Below are positions 1-14,832 of a stretch of DNA of 64,000 bases, piece after piece. The notes under the pieces were generated by a model. That model did not search any database. It saw nothing but the letters and a program-made list of their open reading frames with translations, and was not told the origin of the DNA. The stretch's first letter is position 1. Each line of letters starts with the position of its first letter. Both the position numbers and the translations under genes were made by a program. Source of the DNA: Microbacterium yannicii (lineage in GTDB: Bacteria; Actinomycetota; Actinomycetes; Actinomycetales; Microbacteriaceae); NCBI RefSeq assembly GCF_024055635.1, contig NZ_JAMXMB010000006.1, forward strand, positions 1 to 64,000, given 5' to 3'.

Positions 1-196
1 TGGTGCGTCCGATCTTTGAGAACTCAACAGCGTGCACTTGTCAAATGCCAATTTTTGTATCCTCGCTGACCATTTGTTTGGTTGGTGGGGGTCCTTTTTG
101 GATCAATTCATGGATGTCAGTTTGATATTCGTTTTTGGTCATGGTTGAACTCGCTGCTTTCGGCCCGTTTTCCCGGGTTGTTGGTGGTTTTCATTT
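1..196 (+). other. rRNA operon leader (3' part)
   Basis: Non-coding leader upstream of 16S. It contains the actinobacterial element TTTGAGAACTCAACAGCGTGC near 16-36; a related TTTGAGAACT element recurs in the 16S-23S spacer at about 2030. No rRNA promoter is visible, so the operon must start before the window. The leader also carries the left arm of the 16S processing stem. Confidence 0.85.
22..35 (+). other. 16S precursor processing stem, left arm
   Basis: Positions 22-35 are complementary to 1895-1908 in the 16S-23S spacer over 14 bp with one G-U pair. The arms flank the whole 16S gene, as expected for the RNase III-type stalk of a pre-16S transcript. The pairing is read from the sequence; the processing role is inferred. 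Confidence 0.65.
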
Positions 197-5275
<5,079 letters not shown>

Positions 5276-5377
5276 CACCGTTTCTGGTGCTTGCGTCCAC
5301 TGAGTGGTTCCCGATGTACGGTCGGGAACACAACAGAACATTGTTTTTCACGTTGTGAAGACTGAAACATCGAAAGA
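5276..5377 (+). other. 23S-5S spacer
   Basis: Short transcribed spacer with the right arm of the 23S stem (5286-5302) and a separate perfect hairpin, GTTCCCGA/TCGGGAAC, at 5307-5329. There is no tRNA and no plausible gene. Confidence 0.75.
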
Positions 5378-5496
5378 GTTTCGGCGGCCATAGCGAGAGG
5401 GAAACGCCCGGTCACATTCCGAACCCGGAAGCTAAGCCTCTCAGCGCCGATGGTACTGCAGGGGGGACCCTGTGGGAGAGTAGGACACCGCCGGAC
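5378..5496 (+). rRNA. rrf: 5S ribosomal RNA
   Basis: The sequence around 5383-5495 is the standard actinobacterial 5S: GGCGGCCATAGCGAGAGGG near the start, CCGAACCCGGAAGCTAAGC in the middle, and TAGGACACCGCC near the 3' end, closing the terminal stem. The length is about 119 bases. End positions are approximate. Confidence 0.94.
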
Positions 5497-5505
5497 ACCC
5501 ATTCA

Positions 5506-5538
5506 CGTAATGGCCACCCCCCAAGGGTGGCCATTACG
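5506..5538 (+). terminator. rRNA operon terminator hairpin
   Basis: Perfect 14-bp inverted repeat (CGTAATGGCCACCC with its complement) with a 5-base loop, 10 bases after 5S. It is not followed by a T-run, which is usual for high-GC actinobacterial terminators. Confidence 0.88.
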
Positions 5539-5588
5539 CGTTAACACGGTGGATTGCCGAGGCAGACCACATCCAGGAGGATCGAAGA

Positions 5589-7601
5589 ATGGCCGAGCAG
5601 GAGCCGCGCGACGACAGACGCGCGCCGAGCGAACGATCCGACGGGAAGCAGTCGCCGGCACGAGCCGACCGCAAGCCGTACCAGAAGCGCGACGGGGATC
5701 GGAAGCCGTACCAGAAACGCGACGGCGATCGTCCTTCCGCTGCGCGTGACGGTGCCCGCTCGTATGCACCGCGCGATGGCGGCGATCGGAAGCCGTACCA
5801 GAAGCGTGACGGTGACCGTGCGTACGCTCCCCGTGACGGGGACCGCAAGCCGTATACCCCGCGCGATGGCGGCGATCGGAAGCCGTACCAGAAGCGTGAT
5901 GGCGACCGTCCGTACGCTCCGCGCGACGGGGACCGCAAGCCTTACACGCCGCGCGACGGCGGCGATCGGAAGCCGTACCAGAAGCGTGACGGTGACCGTC
6001 CGTACGCTCCCCGTGACGGGGACCGCAAGCCTTACGCCCCACGCGACGGCGGTGACCGGAAGCCGTACCAGAAGCGTGACGGCGACCGCCCCTACGCGCC
6101 TCGCGATGGCGGTGACCGCAAGCCGTACCAGAAGCGCGACGGTGACCGTGCGTACGCTCCCCGTGACGGGGACCGCAAGCCCTACACCCCGCGTGAAGGC
6201 GGGGACCGGAAGCCGTACCAGAAGCGTGACGGCGACCGCCCGTACGCTGCCCGCGACGGCGACCGCAAGCCCTACACCCCACGCGACGGCGGGGACCGCA
6301 AGCCGTACCAGAAGCGCGAGGGCGACCGTCCGTACGCACCTCGCGACGGTGACCGCAAGCCGTACCAGAAGCGCGAGGGCGACCGTCCTTACACGCCTCG
6401 CGATGGCGGGGACCGCAAGCCGTACCAGAAGCGTGACGGCGACCGCAGCTACGCCCCCCGCGACGGTGAGCGTTCGTACACGCCGCGCGATGGCGGGGAC
6501 CGCAAGCCGTATGAGCGCAGCGCCCGCCCGACGCGTGGCGGGGCGAACCGTCCCGATCGTGAGGTGCGGGAGGGTGAGATCCGCGCGATCCGTCCGCGGC
6601 ACGATGATCCGTACATCCCGGATGACGTCACCGCCCGCGACCTGCCGCCGGCCGCGCGGAACGAGCTGAAGACGCTGAGCAAGGAGAACGCCGACGAGGT
6701 CGCGCGCCACCTGGCAATGGCGTCGGAGCTCATCGACGAGGATCCCGCCCTGGCTCACCAGCACGCGCTGTCGGCGTCACGTCGGGCCGGGCGCATCGCC
6801 GTGGTGCGGGAGACGCTCGCGATCACTGCCTATGCGATCGGCGACTTCGCGCTCGCGCTGCGCGAGCTGCGCACCTATCGGCGCATCTCGGGTCGAGACG
6901 ACCAGATCGCCCTCATGGTCGACAGCGAGCGGGGAGTCGGCCGTGCCGACCGTGCCCTGGAGGTCGGTCGTTCCGTCGACCGCGCCACGTTGGACACGCC
7001 CGTCCGCGTCGAGCTGGCCATTGCGATGTCGGGCGCTCGCCTCGATCTCGGCGAGCCGGAGCGTGCTCTCCAGGAGCTCGACATCCCCGAGCTCGATCCC
7101 GATCGCGCCTTCGAATGGAGCCCGGGACTGTTCGCCGCACGAGCCGCGGTGCTCGAGGAGCTCGGACGCACCGAAGAGGCCGCCCAGTGGCAGCGTCGCG
7201 CCATCGTCGCCGGAGACGCGATCGACGCGGCAACCGGACTCGGGGACCTCGAGACGGTGCTCGTCGAGGAAATCCTCGAGGAGAACGACGAGGACGAGTT
7301 CTCCGACGAGGTCGAGGAACACGATGATTCCGAGGACGGCGACGACTCAGCCGACGCCGAGGACGAGGTCGGCACCGAGGACGAGGACGGCTCGGTCGAC
7401 GACACCGAGGACGCCGAGACCGATGCCGACGACGAAGCCGCACCTGAGCCCGAGCCCGAGCTGAGCCCCCAGGAGGAGTTCTCGGTCGCAGACGAGGTGG
7501 CCGAGATCCTCGAGGAGGCCGGCGTCGATGAGCCGCAGCCCGAAGCTGACGCAAGCGCGGATGCGGAGGCCGACGCAGACATCGACGAGGCCGGGCGCTG
7601 A
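5589..7601 (+). CDS. Repeat-rich basic/acidic TPR protein
   Basis: A 670-residue protein in three parts. Residues about 27-310 are about 27 tandem units of the pattern DR(K/P)PYxxR(D/E)G, including 11 copies of DRKPYQKR(D/E)G. This region is strongly positive, tyrosine-rich and presumably disordered. Residues about 335-560 are helical and Ala/Leu-rich, like tetratricopeptide repeats. Residues about 560-670 are extremely acidic (runs of D and E). A good Shine-Dalgarno (AGGAGG at 5575-5580) precedes the ATG. It begins just after the rRNA terminator and overlaps the HAD phosphatase gene by one base (TGATG). The function is unknown. The charge pattern would suit RNA or ribosome binding, but that is inference; the repeats may vary in number between strains. 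Confidence 0.9.
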   Translation: MAEQEPRDDRRAPSERSDGKQSPARADRKPYQKRDGDRKPYQKRDGDRPSAARDGARSYAPRDGGDRKPYQKRDGDRAYAPRDGDRKPYTPRDGGDRKPYQKRDGDRPYAPRDGDRKPYTPRDGGDRKPYQKRDGDRPYAPRDGDRKPYAPRDGGDRKPYQKRDGDRPYAPRDGGDRKPYQKRDGDRAYAPRDGDRKPYTPREGGDRKPYQKRDGDRPYAARDGDRKPYTPRDGGDRKPYQKREGDRPYAPRDGDRKPYQKREGDRPYTPRDGGDRKPYQKRDGDRSYAPRDGERSYTPRDGGDRKPYERSARPTRGGANRPDREVREGEIRAIRPRHDDPYIPDDVTARDLPPAARNELKTLSKENADEVARHLAMASELIDEDPALAHQHALSASRRAGRIAVVRETLAITAYAIGDFALALRELRTYRRISGRDDQIALMVDSERGVGRADRALEVGRSVDRATLDTPVRVELAIAMSGARLDLGEPERALQELDIPELDPDRAFEWSPGLFAARAAVLEELGRTEEAAQWQRRAIVAGDAIDAATGLGDLETVLVEEILEENDEDEFSDEVEEHDDSEDGDDSADAEDEVGTEDEDGSVDDTEDAETDADDEAAPEPEPELSPQEEFSVADEVAEILEEAGVDEPQPEADASADAEADADIDEAGR

Positions 7602-8638
7602 TGGCGCTCTTCGGCAGGCGGACGGCGACGCCCGCCCCGCTCGATGGCGTCGATGTGGTGCTCGCCGATCTCGACGGGGTCGTGTACGCCGGCGCAGGAG
7701 CGCTGCCGTACGCGGTCGAGAGCCTGAATCGCGCACGGGGCGGCAGATCCCTCGCCTACATCACGAACAACGCGGCGCGCACCGACGCGTCGGTGGCGGC
7801 GCACCTGACCGAGCTCGGGCTGCAGACCGCCCCGCGGGATGTCGTGACCAGCCCGCAGGCCGCGATGCGGCTGCTCGCTGAGAGGATCGCACCGGGTTCG
7901 ACGGTGCTCGTCGTCGGAGGCGACGGGCTCGTCGTCGAGGTCGAGAAGGCGGGCTTCGTCGTCACGCGAAGTGCCGACGACGCCCCGGCGGCGGTCGTGC
8001 AGGGGTTCGCGCCCGAGGTCGGATGGACGCAGCTCGCCGAAGCGGCGTTCGCCCTCCACACGCCCGAGGAGGACGGTGGCATCCCCTGGGTCGCCACCAA
8101 CACCGACTGGACGATTCCGCAGTCACGCGGCATCGCCCCGGGCAACGGCACGCTGGTCTCCGCGGTGCACACCGCGGTGGGCCGGCTCGCGACCGTGGCC
8201 GGCAAGCCGGAGACGCCCATCTTCCACGAGGCTGTCGCACGGTTCGGGGCGCGGCATCCGCTCTTCCTCGGTGATCGCCTGGACACCGACATCCTCGGCG
8301 CGAACCGTGCCGGCATCGCCTCCGCGCTCGTGCTCACCGGCGTCGACCGGCCCAAGCACGTACTGGCCGCCCCCGAGGACTCGCGGCCCACCTACATCCT
8401 CGGCGATCTTCGCGAGCTTCACGAGCCGTATCCCGACGTGCAGGTGAAGGACGGCATCGCCAGCGTGCGCGACGCGCGAGTGGCGATCGACGGCGCCGAC
8501 ATCCGCATTCTCAGCGAGGGGGATCGCCCCATCGACCTGGTGCGAGCGGGCGCCGCCGCGATCTGGGCGAGCGGCCGTGCGATCTTCGGGTTCCGCGTAC
8601 CGGAGCGGCTGTACGCCGACCCGTTCCACCGGCCCTGA
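7601..8638 (+). CDS. HAD-superfamily phosphatase, NagD/PGP-like
   Basis: A 345-residue haloacid-dehalogenase hydrolase of the NagD/4-nitrophenyl-phosphatase group. The nucleophile motif is DLDGVVYAG near residue 24, the second motif ITNNAART is near residue 54, a C2-type cap lies between, and the Mg-binding motif GDRLDTDILGAN follows near residue 223. About 60 extra residues follow the core. Such enzymes dephosphorylate small phosphorylated metabolites; the substrate cannot be read from sequence. The gene overlaps the upstream one by one base. In mycobacteria an equivalent gene also sits just upstream of tlyA, which supports the assignment. Confidence 0.9.
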   Translation: MALFGRRTATPAPLDGVDVVLADLDGVVYAGAGALPYAVESLNRARGGRSLAYITNNAARTDASVAAHLTELGLQTAPRDVVTSPQAAMRLLAERIAPGSTVLVVGGDGLVVEVEKAGFVVTRSADDAPAAVVQGFAPEVGWTQLAEAAFALHTPEEDGGIPWVATNTDWTIPQSRGIAPGNGTLVSAVHTAVGRLATVAGKPETPIFHEAVARFGARHPLFLGDRLDTDILGANRAGIASALVLTGVDRPKHVLAAPEDSRPTYILGDLRELHEPYPDVQVKDGIASVRDARVAIDGADIRILSEGDRPIDLVRAGAAAIWASGRAIFGFRVPERLYADPFHRP

Positions 8639-8694
8639 CACCGTGCCGGGTCAGCCCGGCCGCGTCGAATCCGGTCGGCTGTCGTGGTGCCCCG

Positions 8695-8700
8695 TATTCT
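8695..8700 (+). promoter_or_regulatory. -10 box of a likely leaderless promoter
   Basis: TATTCT followed by exactly six bases and then the ATG at 8707. With a normal -10 to +1 distance the start codon is the first transcribed base. No properly spaced Shine-Dalgarno is present. Confidence 0.5.
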
Positions 8701-8706
8701 GGGGGA

Positions 8707-8865
8707 ATGGATCAGGCCAGCCCGCGTGACGACCAGACCGGCGACCTCCTGTCGAGCCTCGAGGTGATCGAGGCGCAGCCGCTGGCCACGCGCGCCGAGG
8801 CCTACGACGCCCTGCACGACACGCTCGCCCGCCGCCTCGAGGCGACCCCCGGCTCTTCGTCATGA
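8707..8865 (+). CDS. Small conserved-position protein upstream of tlyA
   Basis: A 52-residue acidic protein beginning MDQASPRDDQ and ending ATPGSSS. It has one likely amphipathic helix (SLEVIEAQPLATRAEAYDAL) and no membrane segment or metal motif. Its stop overlaps the tlyA start (ATGA), so the two are translationally coupled. Codon use is normal for the genome. A similarly small gene occupies the same place between a HAD phosphatase and tlyA in Mycobacterium tuberculosis (Rv1693, from memory). The role is unknown; a partner of TlyA or of the phosphatase is possible but unproven. Confidence 0.8.
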   Translation: MDQASPRDDQTGDLLSSLEVIEAQPLATRAEAYDALHDTLARRLEATPGSSS

Positions 8866-9662
8866 CGAGCCGGCTGGACGCCGCTCTCGCCGCCCGCGGT
8901 CTCGCGCGCTCGCGCACGCAGGCCGCGACACTGATCGCAGACGGACTCGTGAGCGTCGACGGCCGGCCGGTGGTGAAGGCCTCGACGCCGGTGGGGGACG
9001 ACAGCCTCATCGAGGTGGCCGGTGCCGATCACTACGTCAGCCGCGCGGCGCACAAGCTCATCGCCGGACTTGACGCCTTCGACGTCGACGTCCGTGGCCG
9101 TGTGGCGCTCGACATGGGCGCGTCCACCGGTGGGTTCACCCAGGTGCTCCGCGAGCGCGGTGCTGAGCCGGTGATCGCGGTGGATGTCGGTCACGGCCAG
9201 CTCGCGGCATCCGTCGCCGACGACCCCGGTGTCGTCGCGATCGAGGGCTTCAACGTCCGCTACATGACGTCCGACTCGCTCGCCGAGGCGAGCGGTGTGG
9301 CTGCCGCGCCGTCCGTGATCACGGGGGACCTCTCGTTCATCTCGCTGGGCCACGTGCTGCCGGCCGCGACGGCGGTGGCGGCATCCGATGCGGATCTCGT
9401 CCTTCTCATCAAGCCGCAGTTCGAAGTCGGTCGCACCGCGGTGAAGGGCGGCCTCGTGACCAACCCCGTGCTGCGCGCCGATGCGGTGGCGCGGGTGCTG
9501 TGGTCGGCGTGGGACGCGGGGCTCGGCACGTGCGGCATCGTCTCCTCCCCGATCGCGGGCACGCACGGCAATTCCGAGTTCATCGCCCACCTCGCGCCGG
9601 GGCGGGGAAGCAATCCGACAGAATGGTCAGGCACTGTGAACCGACTGGCGGGGAGCCGATGA
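8862..9662 (+). CDS. tlyA: TlyA-type rRNA 2'-O-methyltransferase
   Basis: A 266-residue enzyme with an N-terminal S4 RNA-binding domain (residues about 3-62, including GLVSVDGRPVVKAS) and an FtsJ-like Rossmann methyltransferase domain. The SAM motif is ALDMGASTGGFTQ near residue 82. Catalytic-type residues lie in SRAAHKL, TGDLSFISL and LIKPQFEVG. Members of the family methylate 2'-hydroxyls of C1409 in 16S and C1920 in 23S rRNA and thereby give sensitivity to capreomycin-type drugs. The ATG overlaps the upstream stop, and its own stop overlaps the NAD kinase start. Confidence 0.93.
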   Translation: MTSRLDAALAARGLARSRTQAATLIADGLVSVDGRPVVKASTPVGDDSLIEVAGADHYVSRAAHKLIAGLDAFDVDVRGRVALDMGASTGGFTQVLRERGAEPVIAVDVGHGQLAASVADDPGVVAIEGFNVRYMTSDSLAEASGVAAAPSVITGDLSFISLGHVLPAATAVAASDADLVLLIKPQFEVGRTAVKGGLVTNPVLRADAVARVLWSAWDAGLGTCGIVSSPIAGTHGNSEFIAHLAPGRGSNPTEWSGTVNRLAGSR

Positions 9663-10666
9663 ACAACGCCGACGCACCGCACGACACGCCGGCGCACGCG
9701 CAGGCCCGGACTCCGGGGCACACCGAGCGCAGCATCCTGGTCGTCGCACATGCGCATCGTGCCGAGACGGTGACCGCCGCTGAGAGAGTCGTCGACGCAT
9801 TGCGCGAGGCCGGTGCACGGCCGGTGTTCGCGCCCGACGACGCAGAGGAACTGCTGGCGGCGGGCTCCACGCTCGGCGATGTGGCGCTGCTGGGACGCGA
9901 TGTGCCGGTCGGCGAGGTCGAGCTGGCGATCGTGCTGGGCGGCGACGGCACCATCCTGCGCGCGGCGGAGCTGGTGCGCGACGGGCGCGCGCCTGTGCTC
10001 GGCATCAACATGGGCCACGTCGGCTTCCTCGCCGAGACCGAGCGCGACGACATGGACGAGGCGGTCCGTCGCGTCATCGCCCGGGAGTACGAGGTCGAGG
10101 AGCGCATGGCGCTGCAGGTGCGCGTGAAGGACACCGCCGACTCGGTGATCTACGAGACGTGGGCACTCAACGAGGCCACGGTCGAGAAGGCCAGTCGCGA
10201 GCGGATGCTCGAGGTCGTGGTCGAGATCGACGGCCGACCGCTCTCGACGTTCGGCTGCGACGGCATGGTCGTGTCGACGCCCACGGGGTCGACCGCCTAC
10301 AACTTCTCCGCGGGCGGCCCGGTCATCTGGCCGACCGTCGAGGCGATCGCCGTGGTGCCGCTCTCTGCGCACGCGCTGTTCGCCAAGCCGCTCGTCGTCG
10401 GTCCGGAGCACTCGGTGGCGATCGAGGTGCTCGAACGCACCAATGGCACCGGCATCCTCTGGTGCGACGGCCGCCGCTCGCACGATCTGCCGCCCGGCGC
10501 GCGCGTGGTGGTGCGTCGCTCCGACCGTCCGGTGCGCCTGGCGCGCCTGCATCCGGCGCAGTTCACCGATCGGCTCGTGCGCAAGTTCCGCCTGCCCGTC
10601 GAGGGCTGGCGGGGGCCGGCGGCGATCACCGGCGTGCTGCCCGTCTCATCCGAGGTGGCGCCGTGA
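9659..10666 (+). CDS. nadK: NAD kinase
   Basis: A 335-residue ATP/polyphosphate-NAD kinase making NADP+. The hallmark GGDGT motif is in VLGGDGTILRAAELV near residue 98. The NE motif (WALNEATVEK) and the glycine-rich GSTAYNFSAGGP also match the family. The ATG at 9659 overlaps the tlyA stop. It was chosen over upstream starts because the sequence before it is out-of-frame tlyA. The first 35 residues are a low-complexity extension. The stop overlaps the recN start, so nadK and recN are likely co-translated, the same order as in mycobacteria. Confidence 0.93.
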   Translation: MNNADAPHDTPAHAQARTPGHTERSILVVAHAHRAETVTAAERVVDALREAGARPVFAPDDAEELLAAGSTLGDVALLGRDVPVGEVELAIVLGGDGTILRAAELVRDGRAPVLGINMGHVGFLAETERDDMDEAVRRVIAREYEVEERMALQVRVKDTADSVIYETWALNEATVEKASRERMLEVVVEIDGRPLSTFGCDGMVVSTPTGSTAYNFSAGGPVIWPTVEAIAVVPLSAHALFAKPLVVGPEHSVAIEVLERTNGTGILWCDGRRSHDLPPGARVVVRRSDRPVRLARLHPAQFTDRLVRKFRLPVEGWRGPAAITGVLPVSSEVAP

Positions 10667-12354
10667 TCGAGGAGATGCGCCTGCGCGACCTCGGCGTGAT
10701 CGCTGAGGCGACGCTGCCCATCGGCGCGGGCTTCACCGCGATCACGGGGGAGACCGGCGCGGGCAAGACGATGGTCGTGACGGGCCTGGGTCTGCTGCTG
10801 GGTCAGCGCGCCGACTCCGGCGCCGTCCGCGCCGGCGCTTCGCAGGCCACCGTCGACGGCGTGTGGATCGTGCCCGAGGACGGGCCCGTCGCCGCGCGCG
10901 TGCGCGAGGCGGGCGGCGACGTCGAGCCGATCGGCGACGGCCGCGCCGAGCTCTACATCGGCCGCTCCATCTCGAGCGAGGGGCGCGGCCGGGCTTCCGT
11001 CGGCGGGCGCGCCGCCCCGGCCGGCGTGCTCGCCGACCTCGCCGACGAGCTCGTGGTGGTGCACGGCCAGTCCGACCAGCTGCGTCTGCGCTCGGCGGCC
11101 GCCCAGCGCGACGCGCTCGACAGGTTCGGTGGCGAGGCCGTCCACACCGCGCGCGATGCCTACCGGCGCGCGTTCGAGCACTGGCGCGCGATCGACCGCG
11201 AACTGTCGCAGCTCACCGACGCGCGCGATATCCGCGCCCGCGAGGCCGAAGAGCTGCGGGCACAGCTGGCAGAGATCGAGCAGGCCGCCCCCCAACCGGG
11301 TGAGGACGCCGAGCTCGCCGCCCGCGCGGAGCGGCTGGCGAACGCGGAAGAGCTGCGGGTCGCCGCCGCGACCGCTCACGACGGCCTGTCGGGCGAGGGC
11401 GACGAGCCCGACGCGGCCACGCTCCTGGCCGAATCCCGCCGTGTGCTCGAACGTGTCCACGATCCGGTGCTCGAAGAGCTCGCCGGACAGCTCGCCGACC
11501 TCGGCTATCGCGTCGCCGACGTGGCCGCAGCCCTCGCCGGCTATCTCGCCGACCTCGACGAGTCGGGCCCACATGAGCTCGCGGCCGTCGAGGAGCGGCG
11601 CGCGGTGCTGGCCGGGCTCGTGCGCGCCCACGGCACCCTCGATGCCGCGATCGACCTGCTCGACACCGGCTCGTCGCGCCTCGCAGAGCTCGACGACGAC
11701 TCCGACCGCATCGAGCGGCTGACCGAGGACCAGGATGCCGCGGCCGCCGCTCTCGACGAGACCGCCGCCGTGCTCACCGCGGCGAGGACCGAGGCGGCCG
11801 CGCGGCTGGGGTCCGCCGTGACGACGGAGCTGCATGCTCTGGCGATGCCGGATGCCCGCCTCGAGGTCGCCGTCACGCCCGGAGCGGAGACGGCCTCGGG
11901 GCGCGACGATGTCGCGATCCTGCTCGCGCCGCACCCGGGCGCGGAGCCGCGCGCCGTCTCGCGCGGCGCCAGCGGGGGAGAGCTGAGCCGCGTCATGCTC
12001 GCCATCGAGGTCGTGATCGCGGCCGTCGACCCGGTGCCGACGTTCGTCTTCGACGAGGTGGACGCCGGGATCGGCGGCGCCGCGGCGATCGAGGTCGGCC
12101 GGCGCCTCGCCCGTCTGTCGGAGTCCTCGCAGGTGATCGCGGTCACCCACCTCGCCCAGGTGGCCGCATTCGCCGCCAACCATCTCACCGTCGTGAAAGC
12201 GAACGACGGGTCGGTGACAGCATCCGATGTCCGTCGCCTGGACGGTGCCGATCGCGAGGCCGAGATGGCCCGGCTGCTGTCGGGCATGCCGGATTCGGAC
12301 GCCGCCCTCACCCACGCCCGCGAGCTGCTGGGCCTCCGCACTGAAGCCGACTGA
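10663..12354 (+). CDS. recN: DNA repair protein RecN
   Basis: A 563-residue SMC-like ATPase that acts early in double-strand-break repair. The Walker A motif is TGETGAGKT near residue 31. A long Ala/Glu/Arg-rich coiled-coil middle follows, then the ABC signature RGASGGELSR, the Walker B FVFDEVDAGIGG and the VTHLAQVAA switch region. The start is GTG at 10663, overlapping the nadK stop by four bases. Length and motif order are normal for RecN. No LexA-type box is visible upstream because the gene starts inside nadK. Confidence 0.94.
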   Translation: MIEEMRLRDLGVIAEATLPIGAGFTAITGETGAGKTMVVTGLGLLLGQRADSGAVRAGASQATVDGVWIVPEDGPVAARVREAGGDVEPIGDGRAELYIGRSISSEGRGRASVGGRAAPAGVLADLADELVVVHGQSDQLRLRSAAAQRDALDRFGGEAVHTARDAYRRAFEHWRAIDRELSQLTDARDIRAREAEELRAQLAEIEQAAPQPGEDAELAARAERLANAEELRVAAATAHDGLSGEGDEPDAATLLAESRRVLERVHDPVLEELAGQLADLGYRVADVAAALAGYLADLDESGPHELAAVEERRAVLAGLVRAHGTLDAAIDLLDTGSSRLAELDDDSDRIERLTEDQDAAAAALDETAAVLTAARTEAAARLGSAVTTELHALAMPDARLEVAVTPGAETASGRDDVAILLAPHPGAEPRAVSRGASGGELSRVMLAIEVVIAAVDPVPTFVFDEVDAGIGGAAAIEVGRRLARLSESSQVIAVTHLAQVAAFAANHLTVVKANDGSVTASDVRRLDGADREAEMARLLSGMPDSDAALTHARELLGLRTEAD

Positions 12355-12417
12355 GATTCGGCGCCCCGCCTCCGCGTGTCCTCAGCTTCTGCGGAGCTCA
12401 TCGAAAAAACCGCCTGA

Positions 12418-12423
12418 TAGGAT
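12418..12423 (+). promoter_or_regulatory. -10 box before pyrG
   Basis: TAGGAT ends eight bases before the GTG at 12432. There is no convincing Shine-Dalgarno between them, so pyrG may be leaderless or have a leader of only one or two bases. No clear -35 box is seen. Confidence 0.45.
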
Positions 12424-12431
12424 AAAAGCCC

Positions 12432-14130
<1,699 letters not shown>

Positions 14131-14150
<20 letters not shown>

Positions 14151-14799
14151 CGTGACGGACGAGCGGATGCCGCAGCCCGGCGCTCCGGCCGCGCCGACGC
14201 CGTCGCTGCTCGCGGACGAGCCCGTCGATGCCGCCATCGTCGACAGCCAGCTGGTCTACGAAGGACGGGTGTGGGACGTCCGCAGCGACACCGTCGCGTA
14301 CGGTGACGGACAGATCGTGCGCCAGTACGTCGATCATCCCGGTGCCGCGGCCGTCGTCGCGGTGGACGAGGACGGCAAGGTGCTGCTGATCCAGCAGTAC
14401 CGTCATCCGATCCGGCTCCGCGACTGGGAGATTCCCGCGGGTCTCCTCGACATCGAGGGGGAGTCGCCGCTCGAGACGGCCCAGCGCGAGCTGGCCGAGG
14501 AGGTCGACCTCGTCGCCTCCTCGTGGGAGCCGCTGGTGAGCATCTTCACCACACCGGGCGGGAACGACGAGATCGTGCACCTCTTCCTCGCCCGAGGCCT
14601 GACCCCGGCGGACGACGTGCATGCGCGGGAGGACGAAGAGGCCGACATCCGTCTGGAATGGGTGCCGATCGCCGACGCCGTGGCCGGCATCTTCGCCGGC
14701 CGGCTGCGCAACGGCATCCTCGCGGTCGGTGTGCTGGCCGCGGCGGAGCGTCTTCGGGACTCGAAGACGGGCGGCGCGGGGGACGCACCGGTCGCGTGA
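14131..14799 (+). CDS. NUDIX hydrolase, ADP-ribose pyrophosphatase type
   Basis: A 222-residue NUDIX enzyme. The Nudix box runs from about residue 99 ([21 protein letters not shown] with the expected G, E and REL-EE residues). The preceding [16 protein letters not shown] is typical of ADP-ribose pyrophosphatases. It probably hydrolyses ADP-ribose or a related nucleotide sugar. The ATG at 14131 lies inside the end of pyrG and has a GGTGGAG-like ribosome site; GTG at 14152 is an alternative start. An equivalent gene follows pyrG in mycobacteria (Rv1700, from memory). Confidence 0.88.
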
Positions 14800-14832
14800 G
14801 ATGAAGCTCGCCTGCGAGGAAGGTCGCCTGAG

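Noticed and set aside
5667..6515. Regular 27-30 base repeats resembling a CRISPR array
   Set aside because: The repeats have no unique spacers, are in one open frame with a Shine-Dalgarno, and encode DRKPYQKRDG-type units.
5541..6764. Long minus-strand open frame (407 codons) opposite the repeat protein
   Set aside because: It arises from the repetitive GC-rich coding strand, gives a low-complexity V/A/R-rich protein, and has no plausible start signal.
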